From contig CAINHS010000060.1 in NCBI GenBank assembly GCA_903848955.1, forward strand, positions 1 through 41,447: 41,447 nucleotides of DNA, read 5' to 3'. The position numbers and the translations under genes were made by a program. Positions within the stretch are counted from its first letter, which is position 1. Each line of letters starts with the position of its first letter. This document shows, piece by piece, positions 29,373 through 38,372 of the stretch. The notes below the pieces were generated by a model that saw only the letters and a list, made by a program, of their open reading frames with translations, was not told the DNA's origin and made no database searches. This stretch comes from an uncultured beta proteobacterium (lineage in GTDB: Bacteria > Pseudomonadota > Gammaproteobacteria > Burkholderiales > Rhodocyclaceae).

Positions 29373-29894
29373 ATGGCGCCTACCGCGTTCAGCATGACCG
29401 CGTTCGAGGAATCGCTTGGCGCCGCTATCGCCGCGATGGCTTCCGGCATCAACGTGCAATGGGCGGAGCAAGACGAGGCGCTGCGACCACTGCCGCGCGC
29501 AGAACTGGGCTGGCTGTCGTGGCCCCGTACCGGCCTGCCCGAAGTGCGCCCGCTCGATGGCGGCGCTGACGGCGAATACATCGCCCTAGAGCAGATCGTA
29601 GCGACCCTGCAAATCGACATTTTCGCAGCCAAAAACCGCGGGAGCGATGGCGCAATGGGCCTTGCTGACGATCTGTCGGCGACGCTCACGACCGAGGCAG
29701 CGCAAGACGCGCTTGCCGCTCTCGGGTTGGCGGTGGTAGATATCAGCCCTGCGCGCAATGTCGCTGAGTTGATTGGGGCGAGATTCGAGGGGCGGGCAGT
29801 GATCGAACTGCAGCTGGGGCTGGCAAAGGGCCAGACTCAGCAACTCTCGTGGGTAGAAAGCGCCGAGACAATCGGAACATACAGCGGAGGCTAG
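29373..29894 (+). CDS. Tail terminator/neck protein (LIC_12616-like)
   Basis: 173 aa, ATG 29373 directly after the previous TAG. FEESLGAAIAAMASGINVQW, ALEQIVATLQIDIFA and AVIELQLGLA fit the family of neck proteins located just before the sheath gene in these myophages. A C-terminal WVESAETIGTYSG is typical. Role: caps the tube and joins it to the neck. Assignment rests on pattern and order. Confidence 0.7.
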   Translation: MAPTAFSMTAFEESLGAAIAAMASGINVQWAEQDEALRPLPRAELGWLSWPRTGLPEVRPLDGGADGEYIALEQIVATLQIDIFAAKNRGSDGAMGLADDLSATLTTEAAQDALAALGLAVVDISPARNVAELIGARFEGRAVIELQLGLAKGQTQQLSWVESAETIGTYSGG

Positions 29895-29898
29895 GGCC

Positions 29899-31260
29899 AT
29901 GCCTGACATCAGTACCGTCGCGGACATCTCCATCAAAGTCAAGGATCGCGGGCTCAGCCGCCAGGCGTTCGGCAACATGGCGCTGCTGTTCGAGACCGTC
30001 GCAAGCCCCGGCTGGCGCACCAAGATTGTAACCTCGCCGAGTGACGTGGTCGCTCTGGGCGCCGTGTTCGGCGAGTTCAGCCCGGTCTATATCGCCGCCC
30101 GCGATGCGTTCGCGCAGGAAACTGCGGTGCCGCAGCTGCTGCTGATCAACAAGCTGGCGGCTGAGAGCGAGAGCCAGGCGCTGACCGCAGCCGACGCCGA
30201 AAACAGTGACTGGTACTGCCTGATCTACACCTCGCGCACCGCGGCCAACGTCAAGCTAGCGGCGACCTACTGCGAGAGCCGCACCAAGCCGTGCATCTAC
30301 ATCGCGCAGACCGCCGATGCTGACACCCTGTTGGGCGGCGCCAGCGTGATCAAAGACCTGTACGACCTGTCGCGCGCGCGCACGGCGGTTATCTACCACG
30401 CGCCCGCCAAGCAGAAGCTGCGCCTGACCATCAGCGCCGCGTTCGTGGCCGGCAACTCGGCGACCATCAAGGTCAACGGCGTGGCTATCGCCGCGGTGCC
30501 GTTCAACGCGACATCCGACACGACCCTGGCGGACCTGGCGACGGCGTTGGCCGCGACCGCTGCGATCGGCACTGCAGTGGTGACCACGATCGCCGCAGCC
30601 ACCGACAACGACCGCGTGATCGAGATCGAGGCGACCGACAATCAGACCAACGTCGCTCTGACCGAGTACACCTGCGCGGGCGGCGGTACCATCAACACCG
30701 CGACGATTGAGGTCGAGTCCGGCGGCGCCGAGGATGCAGCTGCAGCGTGGGCCAGCTCGCGCGTCGCGCAAGACGTGGGCAGCATCACCTGGAAGTTTGG
30801 CGAGCTCGCCGGCATCACGGCCGACGCGCTGAACCCGACGCAGCAGGCGTTCTTGGAGCTGTACAAAGCCAACCACTATTTGACCTACGGCAGCGCCAAG
30901 TTGCCGGCTCAGGGCACGATGAGCACCGGCCGGTTTATCGACATCCAGCAGGGGATTGACTGGATCGCGGTCAACATGCAGGCGGACATTTTCGATCTTC
31001 TGCAGACGATGGCGCCCAAGAAAATCCCCTACACCGACAAAGGTATGCAGCAGCTTTCCGGCCCCGTGCGCAGCCGTCTGCGTCTGGCCGTCGCCGCGCA
31101 AATCCTCGCCGAGGATCCGGCTCCGGTGGTCACGGTGCCGCTGGTCAGTGCTCAGGCGCCCGCCGACAAGGCCTTGCGCGTGGTCAAGGGCATTACGTTC
31201 AGCGGCACGCTGGCCGGCGCCGTGCACAAGGTCACTGTCAGCGGCGAAGTGGTGCCGTAG
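29899..31260 (+). CDS. Tail sheath-like protein (DUF3383) with an inserted domain
   Basis: 453 aa, ATG 29899 after CGGAGGCTAGGGCC. The N-terminus VADISIKVKDRGLSRQAFGN and the core (GELAGITADALNPTQQAFLE, ANHYLTYGSAKLPAQGTMS, GIDWIAVNMQADIFDLLQ) match DUF3383, the sheath protein of this myovirus type. Residues about 171-274 are a separate beta-rich unit (TIKVNGVAIAAVPFNATSD ... DNDRVIEIEA) resembling the inserts of the capsid cement protein. Its presence makes the virus contractile. Confidence 0.88.
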   Translation: MPDISTVADISIKVKDRGLSRQAFGNMALLFETVASPGWRTKIVTSPSDVVALGAVFGEFSPVYIAARDAFAQETAVPQLLLINKLAAESESQALTAADAENSDWYCLIYTSRTAANVKLAATYCESRTKPCIYIAQTADADTLLGGASVIKDLYDLSRARTAVIYHAPAKQKLRLTISAAFVAGNSATIKVNGVAIAAVPFNATSDTTLADLATALAATAAIGTAVVTTIAAATDNDRVIEIEATDNQTNVALTEYTCAGGGTINTATIEVESGGAEDAAAAWASSRVAQDVGSITWKFGELAGITADALNPTQQAFLELYKANHYLTYGSAKLPAQGTMSTGRFIDIQQGIDWIAVNMQADIFDLLQTMAPKKIPYTDKGMQQLSGPVRSRLRLAVAAQILAEDPAPVVTVPLVSAQAPADKALRVVKGITFSGTLAGAVHKVTVSGEVVP

Positions 31261-31304
31261 GCTAGACCCGACACCCCAACACCTGGAATCGCCCGGAGGA
31301 ATCT

Positions 31305-31739
31305 ATGCAAACTCAAGTCTCTACCTACAGTTTTGATAACTGCGTCGCCGTCTGGGGTCCGATCCTATTCTCGGGGTTCGCCAAGGGCAGCGTGATCAAG
31401 ATCAGCAAGCCCGAGACCAAGCAGGTCACCAGCGTGCAGGGCAACGATGGCTTTGTCGCCCGAGCTGTACGCCGGCACTCGCCCCTGCGCAGCTACGAGT
31501 TCACCCTTTTGCAGACCAGCGAGACCAACGAGTTGCTGTCGGCTCAGGCCGAGATCGATCGACTGACCGGCCAAGCGGTTTACCCGCTGGTGATCAAGGA
31601 CCTGAACGGCACCACGCTCTACGAGTCGCCCCAAGCGTGGATCGCTGAGCGTCCTGAAGGCGAGTTCAGCAACGAGGTCACCAATCGGGTGTGGACGTTC
31701 GAAGGCGTGACTTTAGAGCACGAGGGCATGAACGCCTAG
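31305..31739 (+). CDS. Tail tube protein (DUF3277-type)
   Basis: 144 aa, ATG 31305 with GGAGGAATCT, one of the best ribosome sites in the genome, fitting an abundant protein. VSTYSFDNCVAVWGPILFSG, FAKGSVIKIS, GNDGFVARAV and EGVTLEHEGMN are the DUF3277 pattern. Located directly after the sheath gene. A 36-bp hairpin repeat begins at its stop codon. Confidence 0.9.
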   Translation: MQTQVSTYSFDNCVAVWGPILFSGFAKGSVIKISKPETKQVTSVQGNDGFVARAVRRHSPLRSYEFTLLQTSETNELLSAQAEIDRLTGQAVYPLVIKDLNGTTLYESPQAWIAERPEGEFSNEVTNRVWTFEGVTLEHEGMNA

Positions 31740-31768
31740 CCGTCTCGCGCATGCGCGGCCGACGCGTC
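31733..31768. repeat. 36-bp intergenic repeat, copy 1
   Basis: Identical to 40990-41025 over 36 bases, beginning at the last codons of the tube gene. It contains GCGCATGCGC, a 10-bp palindrome, and CGTC/GACG outer arms, so it can fold as a hairpin. No T-run follows. A shorter relative follows the cement gene (26791). Confidence 0.9.
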
Positions 31769-31832
31769 GCCTACTGCTCGAGCGGACGTGTCGCCCCTGC
31801 AGCACCGCGACAGCACCCGAGAGGAGACCGAC

Positions 31833-32327
31833 ATGGCCCCACAGCAACCCGTAGTGCGCACCGTCCAGGGCACCGAATACACGTTCTATCCGCTGTCGGC
31901 GATGGCGGCTTGGCCTGTGTGGCTGCGGCTGCAGAAGCTCAGCGTTGGTCCGCTTTTGCAGGCGGTGGCGTCGGCCGATCTGAACCTGGGCCCGGAAATC
32001 ATGGCGCGGGCAATGGCGGCGCTCATCAACTCCCTGGAAAACGAGGATCGGGAGCGGGTCATCCTGCCGCTACTGGGCAAGGTCACCTGCGGCGGCGTAC
32101 CCTGCGGCGGCGAAGACGACAAGGGTCGGGCCGCGTTTGCCCTGCACTTCACGGCGCGCTATGGCCTGATGTTCGAAGTTTTGGCCGTGGCAGTCGAGGT
32201 CAATTTCTTGGATTTTTACGTGGTCTTGAAAGACTTTCTGCTAGGCGCAGCGAGTCGACTGGCGGATCTGGCACCGCCCAAGACCGAAGCGAAGCCAGCC
32301 GCCGAGCCGGAGACCGTGGCGGGGTAG
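31833..32327 (+). CDS. Tail assembly chaperone, short form
   Basis: 164 aa. ATG 31833 follows GAGGAGACCGAC. Its place between tube and tape measure is that of the G-type tail chaperone. It is mostly helical (MARAMAALINSLENEDRERV, LDFYVVLKDFLLGAASRLAD), with a Pro/Glu-rich end. The gene stops at TAG 32325 after GGGG, where a -1 slip would add the next ORF. Confidence 0.82.
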   Translation: MAPQQPVVRTVQGTEYTFYPLSAMAAWPVWLRLQKLSVGPLLQAVASADLNLGPEIMARAMAALINSLENEDRERVILPLLGKVTCGGVPCGGEDDKGRAAFALHFTARYGLMFEVLAVAVEVNFLDFYVVLKDFLLGAASRLADLAPPKTEAKPAAEPETVAG

Positions 32328-32512
32328 ACTGGTTCCTGTGGCGCGTGGTGATGCCGCCTTATCGGCTGCTGACCTGGGCCGAGCTGGGCAGCGTGGCGAC
32401 CCTGCAAACCGTGCTGCAGGCGCACGAGGTGGCCGACTCGATAGACGAGCAGCGCTGCCGAGACCACGACTCACAGCAGCGATTTTGGGTGATGCTGGTC
32501 CGGGGAGGGTAG
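31833..32512 (+). CDS. Tail assembly chaperone, -1 frameshift fusion (predicted)
   Basis: At GCG GGG TAG (32319-32327) the GGGG lets a Gly tRNA re-pair on GGG one base back, giving GTA GAC TGG and 62 further codons to the TAG at 32510. The fusion would be 226 aa. The extension (DWFLWRVVMPPYRLLTWAEL) is protein-like before its first ATG (32351), which argues for fusion and against a separate gene. The arrangement mirrors lambda G/GT. The sequence is not a classical XXXYYYZ heptamer, so efficiency is unknown. Confidence 0.7.
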
Positions 32513-32516
32513 GAAA

Positions 32517-34334
32517 ATGGCCACACTCCGCGACATCGTGATCGCCCTGAGAGTCAAGGACAACACCAAGGGGCTTGACACCGCCAACGACAAGCTGCAG
32601 ACGGCCAAGGGCAGCGCCAGCGCACTCGGCAAAGAGATCAAGGGGCTCGTTGCAGGCCTTGGCGCCATGGCTGCGGCCAAGAAGGCTTGGGACGCCATCG
32701 AGAACGCCGTTGATGCCAACGCCAAGTTTGGCCAGGGCATCGCGCAGATCGCTACGCTGCTGCCGGGCCAGACCAGCCGCGTCGCCGAGTTGCAAAAAGG
32801 TATCATCGAGATGTCGGAGCGGACCGGCAAGCCGCTGGAAGACCTGACCCAGGGCGTATATCAGGTGGTCTCGGCGTTCGGCGACTCTAAAGACACGCTC
32901 AAGCTCACCGAACTGGCCGCACGCAGCGCAACCGCTGGCATGTCGAGCACAGAGGAGGCACTTGGCCTGCTCTCCGCAGTCAGCAAGGCGTATAACGACA
33001 CCACTGCTGAGGCGGCCCAGCGCACGGCAGACCTCGCGTTTGTCACCGTCCAGTTGGGCAAGACCAACTTTCCGCAGCTCGCCGCCGGTATGCAGCGCGT
33101 GGCTCCGGTTGCGGCCGCGCTGGGTGTGACCCAAGAGGAGTTGTATGCGAGCTTTTCAAGCCTGATCGGCGTGACTGGCAAAGGCGCCGAGGAGGTCAGC
33201 ACGCAGTTGGTGCAGGTGTTTGCCGGCCTCAGCAAGCGCAGCCCCGACGCAGAGAAAGCGCTGCGCAAGCTCGGCTTCACCTCGGTACAGGCCGCAGTGC
33301 AGCAGCTCGGCTACGTCGATACTCTGCGCGCAATGGTCAAGACTACGGATGGCAGCTCCGAATCGATCGGCAAGCTGTTCGGGTCGGTTGAGGCGATGGG
33401 CCCGGTACTGGCCCTAACCGGCAGCCAGCACGACGCGTTCAACGAGAAACTGCTCGCGACCACCAAAGGCGCCGACATGGCCAGCCGGGCGTTCGCCGAA
33501 GCTACATCCGGCCCCGGTCGCCTCGCCTACGAAATGGACAAAGCGAAAGCTCACGTTGAGGCGATGGAAATTGCTTTAGGTCAGAAGATGGCGCCGGCCG
33601 TGATGAAAGTCCGCGCCGGGTCGGTCGAAATCAAAGAAGCGTTTGTTGATGCGTTCCTGAACCAACTGCCGGCCATTGAGAATTTCTCCAAGATCGTGTT
33701 TGACACAGACGGCAAGATGGGCGGTCTGAAAGAGACTGCAGCCAGCGTTGCCACCGTGTTCCGCATGACCATTGGCGGGATCTCCATCGTGTTTCTTGAC
33801 CTGAAACGCGCGGTTATCAGCGTGATGGGCGGGCTGACCCAGTTGATTGCGGTCTCGCACGGCGATTTTGCTGGCGCCAACGCGATCAAGGCGCAGATGT
33901 CGACGGACATGGGCGAAGCCGACAAAGCTGTAGCCGAGGCTATGGCCGAGATGGGAAGATCGCCCGAAGAAAGCGCGCGACTCAACAAGCAACGCAGCCG
34001 CGACCGCGCCCGCAAAGAGCTGGGCTTCGAGTCTGAGTTCCAGACGCAGACCAAGCGCACACTGCCGGGCGGCATCCAAGAGAAGCAAGCGCCGGACGGC
34101 AGCAGCTACTACAGCTACGGCAGCGGCCCCTACATGGCCAACGCTCCGGGCGTCTCTGGGCAGCAAGCCCGTGCTGAGATCAAGCAGGTCGTGATCAACA
34201 TCGAAGGCGATAAGTCGGTGGCGCAGGCAAAAGACATCGTGCGCGACGGCATCGGCGAGGGAATTGCAGACGGTATGCGCGGCGCTGGCCGACTCTCTGC
34301 AGTGCGGTCGATGCGCGGGGGAGTTTTGGACTAG
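32517..34334 (+). CDS. Tail tape measure protein
   Basis: 605 aa, ATG 32517 five bases after the chaperone stop with GGAGGG upstream. The start LRDIVIALRVKDNTKGLDTA is followed by long helices. Residues about 85-350 are the TMP_core domain (RVAELQKGIIEMSERTGKPL, DLTQGVYQVVSAFGDS). Hydrophobic segments near 45-60 and 415-440 could enter the membrane. The length sets the tail length; at 605 residues the tail should be rather short for a myovirus. Confidence 0.92.
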   Translation: MATLRDIVIALRVKDNTKGLDTANDKLQTAKGSASALGKEIKGLVAGLGAMAAAKKAWDAIENAVDANAKFGQGIAQIATLLPGQTSRVAELQKGIIEMSERTGKPLEDLTQGVYQVVSAFGDSKDTLKLTELAARSATAGMSSTEEALGLLSAVSKAYNDTTAEAAQRTADLAFVTVQLGKTNFPQLAAGMQRVAPVAAALGVTQEELYASFSSLIGVTGKGAEEVSTQLVQVFAGLSKRSPDAEKALRKLGFTSVQAAVQQLGYVDTLRAMVKTTDGSSESIGKLFGSVEAMGPVLALTGSQHDAFNEKLLATTKGADMASRAFAEATSGPGRLAYEMDKAKAHVEAMEIALGQKMAPAVMKVRAGSVEIKEAFVDAFLNQLPAIENFSKIVFDTDGKMGGLKETAASVATVFRMTIGGISIVFLDLKRAVISVMGGLTQLIAVSHGDFAGANAIKAQMSTDMGEADKAVAEAMAEMGRSPEESARLNKQRSRDRARKELGFESEFQTQTKRTLPGGIQEKQAPDGSSYYSYGSGPYMANAPGVSGQQARAEIKQVVINIEGDKSVAQAKDIVRDGIGEGIADGMRGAGRLSAVRSMRGGVLD

Positions 34335-34336
34335 CC

Positions 34337-34888
34337 ATGCTAAACCGTCGATTTGTCATTGTGTTTTCAGACGGTCGCAAGCTGGAGTGCGACACGGCCG
34401 TGACGTTTTCGCACAGCCTAGACGCCAAGCCCACGAGCAACCCGGTTGAGGCCGACAGCGGCGGTGTGGTGCACATCCAAGATCATGTGGTGGTCGAGCC
34501 GCGCAGCACCAACGTCGAAGCCATCGTTTCGGACACCCCGCTTGATTTCTCGCTGCAGCCGGATTCGCCAGGCCGGGTTCTGACCGCCGTCGAAATGCTC
34601 GAAACCGCGGTGCAAGCGGGCAAACAGGTGCAGGTCAACGCCGGCCTGCGCACCTATGCGCGCGCCACGCTCGGCGGGCTGGAATACGACGAAACCCAAA
34701 TCGCTCTGGGGCAACTGCGATTCAAGATCACGGTGCACGAGCTGGTCACCGCCACATCGCGCACAGCGACCATCAAGCGTCGCGGTAAGTCGAAGGCCAA
34801 GCACAGCAAGAAAGCCCACAAGGGCATGAGGTTCGCCGACCAAGTCAAGGGCGTGATTGCCGGAACCATCAAAGATTTCACGCATTGA
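34337..34888 (+). CDS. Dit-like baseplate protein
   Basis: 183 aa, ATG 34337 directly after the tape measure stop. FSHSLDAKPTSNPVEADSGG, VHIQDHVVVEPRSTNVEAIV and LETAVQAGKQVQVNAGLRTY are typical of the Dit-like proteins that follow the tape measure gene in this phage group. The C-terminal 45 residues are very basic (IKRRGKSKAKHSKKAHKG), which is unusual and may be an added tail. Confidence 0.75.
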   Translation: MLNRRFVIVFSDGRKLECDTAVTFSHSLDAKPTSNPVEADSGGVVHIQDHVVVEPRSTNVEAIVSDTPLDFSLQPDSPGRVLTAVEMLETAVQAGKQVQVNAGLRTYARATLGGLEYDETQIALGQLRFKITVHELVTATSRTATIKRRGKSKAKHSKKAHKGMRFADQVKGVIAGTIKDFTH

Positions 34889-34895
34889 GGCATCC

Positions 34896-35222
34896 ATGGC
34901 CAACACGTTCAAACTACCGACCGACCAAGGCGATCTGGCCCCGTACGATTTTCAGGTCGAACTGGACGGCGTGGTCTACACCGTGGGCCTGCGGTTTTTG
35001 GAGCGTACGCAGCGCTGGCTATACGACCTATCGACGGCAGACGGCACGGTTCTGCTGCAGGGCCAGCCCGTGCTCAACGCCTATCCCCTGCTGCAGCGGT
35101 TCCAAGACGGCAAGCTGCCGCCGGGCGACCTGCGCGCCGTGGCCACGTCTGAGCCCGCGCGCGAGGCCAACGCCGACGAGCTAGGCACGCGCGTGCTGTT
35201 GCTTTACAACGCGGTGCAATAA
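34896..35222 (+). CDS. Baseplate plug-like protein (DUF6983-type)
   Basis: 108 aa, ATG 34896 with GAGGCATCC. YDFQVELDGVVYTVGLRFLE and WLYDLSTADGTVLLQGQPVL are the compact beta pattern of the small baseplate plug family. Located between Dit-like and hub genes, as expected. The stop shares a base with the next start (TAATG). Confidence 0.78.
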   Translation: MANTFKLPTDQGDLAPYDFQVELDGVVYTVGLRFLERTQRWLYDLSTADGTVLLQGQPVLNAYPLLQRFQDGKLPPGDLRAVATSEPAREANADELGTRVLLLYNAVQ

Positions 35223-36064
35223 TGGCGCTAATCACCGGATCGGAGCTGTTTGGGCGCGTCTGCACCATCACCGTGGGCAACCTGCAATTTGATGGCGTGC
35301 GGGCGAGTTTCAAGGTCTCGCGCAGCACGACCGGCAAGCCCAACCAAATCGAACTCGGGCTGTACAACCTGGCGCCGGAGCACCGCGAGCAAATCCAAGA
35401 GGAAGGCCTGCCGGTCCGGATCGTCGCCGGCTACGAGGGTGCTTCGGGCCTGATTGGCATGGGCGATCTATGGGATGCGCGGCCCGTGCGCCACGATGGC
35501 GATATCGTGATGGAGATCAAGGCCAACGACGGCGACCGCGCCTTCCGCCGGCAGCTTCGCAAGAGTTGGACGGGCGGCACCACCAAGCGCGACGTGGTCA
35601 AGGCGCTGGCTGACGCGATGGGGCTGGGCCTGATTCCGTCATCGCTCGACCTGGTCACCGGCGTCTACCAAAGCCCGCGCGTGATTTCTGGCCCCGCGTC
35701 GGTGGCGCTCGACCAGCTGGCGCTCGGTCTAGGTCTCGATTGGTCGATTCAGGACGGGCAACTGCTCTTGGTGCCGATGGACGGCGCGACCTCTGAGCGG
35801 GCTGTTGTTCTTGACGCCGCGTCGGGCTTGCTCGGCAGCCCTGAAATCCAAGAGCGCCGCAAGGTCACCAAGCACGGCAAGATCACGCGCGGGCTGGTCA
35901 AGGCCAAGTCGCTCCTGAATCCGCTGCTGCGGCCGGGTCGCGCCGTGCTGTTGGCGAGCCAACTTGTCTCGGGCAGGTTCCGCGCTGACGTGGTAGATCA
36001 CGAGGGCGACACGCACGACGAGTCGCGCTGGAGCTCATCAGTGACGCTCCGACCGGTGAAGTGA
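35222..36064 (+). CDS. Baseplate hub protein
   Basis: 280 aa, coupled by TAATG. ELFGRVCTITVGNLQFDGVR, FKVSRSTTGKPNQIELGLYN and ASGLIGMGDLWDARPVRHDG fit the gp27/gpD-like hub family that trimerises under the tube. The C-terminal half contains LDQLALGLGLDWSIQDGQLL, also typical, and HEGDTHDESRWSSSV near the end. It should carry the spike encoded next. Confidence 0.85.
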   Translation: MALITGSELFGRVCTITVGNLQFDGVRASFKVSRSTTGKPNQIELGLYNLAPEHREQIQEEGLPVRIVAGYEGASGLIGMGDLWDARPVRHDGDIVMEIKANDGDRAFRRQLRKSWTGGTTKRDVVKALADAMGLGLIPSSLDLVTGVYQSPRVISGPASVALDQLALGLGLDWSIQDGQLLLVPMDGATSERAVVLDAASGLLGSPEIQERRKVTKHGKITRGLVKAKSLLNPLLRPGRAVLLASQLVSGRFRADVVDHEGDTHDESRWSSSVTLRPVK

Positions 36065-36783
36065 TGGCAAGTTTTGCTGAACAGCTTTCGACGCTTATCG
36101 ACCAAGCTATAGACGCTCGGCTGTCGCAGATGTTTGGGATGCTGCCGGGCAAGATCGTCAGCTACAACGCGAACAACCAGACCGCCGACGTCCAGCCCGA
36201 GCCGAACACACTCGACGAGGACGGAGCCGAGATCGCCCACCCGGTGCTGCCGGGCGTGCTGGTGCGCTGGCCCCGCGGCCACGGAGGATGCGCGATCACC
36301 ATGCCCCTGACGGCGGGCGACCGGGTCATGTTGATCGCCGCCAGCGCCGGCCTAGACCGCTGGGCCAAAGACGGTACCACCAGTCGAGACGAGGATCGGC
36401 GCGGTGACCTGTCGGACATGGTTGCACTGCCTGGCATGTACCCCGCGAGCGAGGCGCTTGGACCCGGCGCCACAGACGCTACTGCCATGGTGCTCAGCGA
36501 GCCCACCGGCGGCCACATTCACCTAGGCAAGGGCGGCGGCCCAGGTGTTGCGCGGCAGGGTGACGCAACTGGCAGCGGATCGCTGGCTATCGGCGTCGCG
36601 ACCGTTGTTGGTCCGCCAAACGTGACCACTGTCACATTCACCTGGACGCCAGAAGGTGGCGGCGCGCCGACGATTCAAACCGTTGTTCTGACTGGAGCTT
36701 TAACCAGCGCGGGCGCGGGTGTGCCGTTTGCTCTCGCCGGCAAAATCACCAGCAGCAGCGCCACGGTGCTCGCGAAGGATTAG
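36064..36783 (+). CDS. Baseplate spike (Gp138-like OB-fold)
   Basis: 239 aa, ATG 36064 sharing a base with the hub stop (TGATG); GTG 36061 is possible. Residues about 25-110 form the OB domain (MLPGKIVSYNANNQTADVQP, GGCAITMPLTAGDRVMLIAA). HIHLGKGGGPGVARQGD suggests a His-containing needle region. The Thr/Gly/Val-rich C-terminus is beta-helical in character. It pierces the outer membrane, consistent with a Gram-negative host. Confidence 0.85.
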   Translation: MASFAEQLSTLIDQAIDARLSQMFGMLPGKIVSYNANNQTADVQPEPNTLDEDGAEIAHPVLPGVLVRWPRGHGGCAITMPLTAGDRVMLIAASAGLDRWAKDGTTSRDEDRRGDLSDMVALPGMYPASEALGPGATDATAMVLSEPTGGHIHLGKGGGPGVARQGDATGSGSLAIGVATVVGPPNVTTVTFTWTPEGGGAPTIQTVVLTGALTSAGAGVPFALAGKITSSSATVLAKD

Positions 36784-36785
36784 CG

Positions 36786-37178
36786 ATGGCAGACCAGAGC
36801 TTGCGAGACATCCGAATCGATCCGCTCACCGGCGATTGGGCCAGCGCCAGCGCCACCAAGCCGACTAGCGCGGCGGTCTCGGGCGACACGGCCATCGGCC
36901 AGCACCTGCGCATTCGCCTACGGATGATCAAGGGCGAGTGCCCATGGGATCTGGACGGCGGGGTCGACTACTTCGGCACGGTCTTTCGCAAGAGCGCCAC
37001 CGACAGCGAGATTGCCGCCGACGTGCAGCGCGTGATATTGGGGACTCCGGGCATTACCGGCTTGACCAGCTTCGCTCTGAGCCGCAACCCAGTGACCCGC
37101 TTGCTGTCTGTGGCGTTCAGTTGCACCAGCGACGCCGGCCAGTTCAGTACCACCGTGCCTTTGCTTGAGGGGGTCTAG
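36786..37178 (+). CDS. Baseplate wedge protein (Mu gp46/GpW-like)
   Basis: 130 aa, ATG 36786 right after the spike stop. IRIDPLTGDWASASATKPTS, MIKGECPWDLDGGVDYFGTV and IAADVQRVILGTPGITGLTS match the Phage GP46 family. It stands directly before the J-like wedge gene, the usual order in contractile tails. Confidence 0.86.
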   Translation: MADQSLRDIRIDPLTGDWASASATKPTSAAVSGDTAIGQHLRIRLRMIKGECPWDLDGGVDYFGTVFRKSATDSEIAADVQRVILGTPGITGLTSFALSRNPVTRLLSVAFSCTSDAGQFSTTVPLLEGV

Positions 37179-37181
37179 CCA

Positions 37182-38372
37182 ATGCCGTTCTTGCTGAGCT
37201 CTGCCGGCCTGCAGATTCAAAACCAGGCCGAGATCGTTGCCGAGCTTGACCAGTCGCTCAAGACCGCGACCCAGAGTGACGGGATTACGCTGGCATTCGG
37301 CGCAAACTGGATTACCACGCCCGACAGCCTGGATGGCCAGTTACTGAACAACTTTGCCGAACACTACGCCGAGGCGCAGGTCGCGATTGCTGAGTGCTAC
37401 GCCAGCATCGGCCCGGCGGCGCAGGGGAAAACCCTAGACAACGTGATGGTTTTAGCTGGCGTGCCGCGCAAGACCCCGACCAAAAGCACGGTTGTCGCGA
37501 CCATCTCGGCCGGCGCGCTGGGTGCCACAGTGCCAGCCGGAACCACGTTCAAGACCATCGACACGGGCGCGCAGTTCGCCGCCGTGGCCGACGTAGTTGT
37601 GCCTGCCCTGGGTACGGCGCCGGCTGACTGCGAATCGCTCGAAGCCGGGCCCATCTCGGCAACTGCCGGAACGCTGACGGTAATCGTTACGCCCGTTGCC
37701 GGTATGACCGCAGTGACCAATGCCGCAGACGCCGTGCTTGGCCAGGCCTACGAAGAGGATCCCGACTTTCGGCTGCGGCACCTGAGCAGCCTTGCGCTGC
37801 CGGGCACCCGGACGATCGACGCGATGCAGGCTAAGTTGCTGGAGCTTTCCGGCGTGCTTGAAGCTCGGGTCTTTGAGAACGTCACCTGGGTCGCAGACGG
37901 CGACGGGCTGCCGGGCAAGGCAATCTGGGCGGTGGTCGACGGTGGCGCCGAGCAAGCCATCGCAGACGAGATTTTCGTCCGCAAATGCGATGGGGTCGAG
38001 ACCTACGGCGGCATCACCAAAGCCGTGACCGACGCGCAAGGCGGCACCGACTCGGTCAAGTTTTCGCGCCCGACCACGGTGCCGATCTATATGGTCGTTG
38101 CCATGTCGCCGGCTGCCACCGCTGGCGAGATCACCACCTGCAAGGCACTGCTGATCGCTGCCATCACCGACCCGACCACGGGCCTAAAAATCTCTGAGGA
38201 TGTGTCACAGTTCCGCATGGTTCGCGCGATCTCCGACACGTTCAAATACAAGTCGAGCATCGTCCTCACCACCGGTCTGCTTGTCGGTCTGGGTGACCAG
38301 GGCGTGGCTACGCTGGCCATCGGACGGACGCAGCGCGCTACCACCGACGCCGCCAAAATCACGGTGACCTAA
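37182..38372 (+). CDS. Baseplate J-like wedge protein
   Basis: 396 aa, ATG 37182. VMVLAGVPRKTPTKSTVVAT, VPAGTTFKTIDTGAQFAAVA and QAYEEDPDFRLRHLSSLALP are the Baseplate_J pattern; the middle ENVTWVADGDGLPGKAIWAV is also characteristic. Length is standard for Mu gp47-type wedges. Stop and next start overlap (TAATG). Confidence 0.92.
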   Translation: MPFLLSSAGLQIQNQAEIVAELDQSLKTATQSDGITLAFGANWITTPDSLDGQLLNNFAEHYAEAQVAIAECYASIGPAAQGKTLDNVMVLAGVPRKTPTKSTVVATISAGALGATVPAGTTFKTIDTGAQFAAVADVVVPALGTAPADCESLEAGPISATAGTLTVIVTPVAGMTAVTNAADAVLGQAYEEDPDFRLRHLSSLALPGTRTIDAMQAKLLELSGVLEARVFENVTWVADGDGLPGKAIWAVVDGGAEQAIADEIFVRKCDGVETYGGITKAVTDAQGGTDSVKFSRPTTVPIYMVVAMSPAATAGEITTCKALLIAAITDPTTGLKISEDVSQFRMVRAISDTFKYKSSIVLTTGLLVGLGDQGVATLAIGRTQRATTDAAKITVT

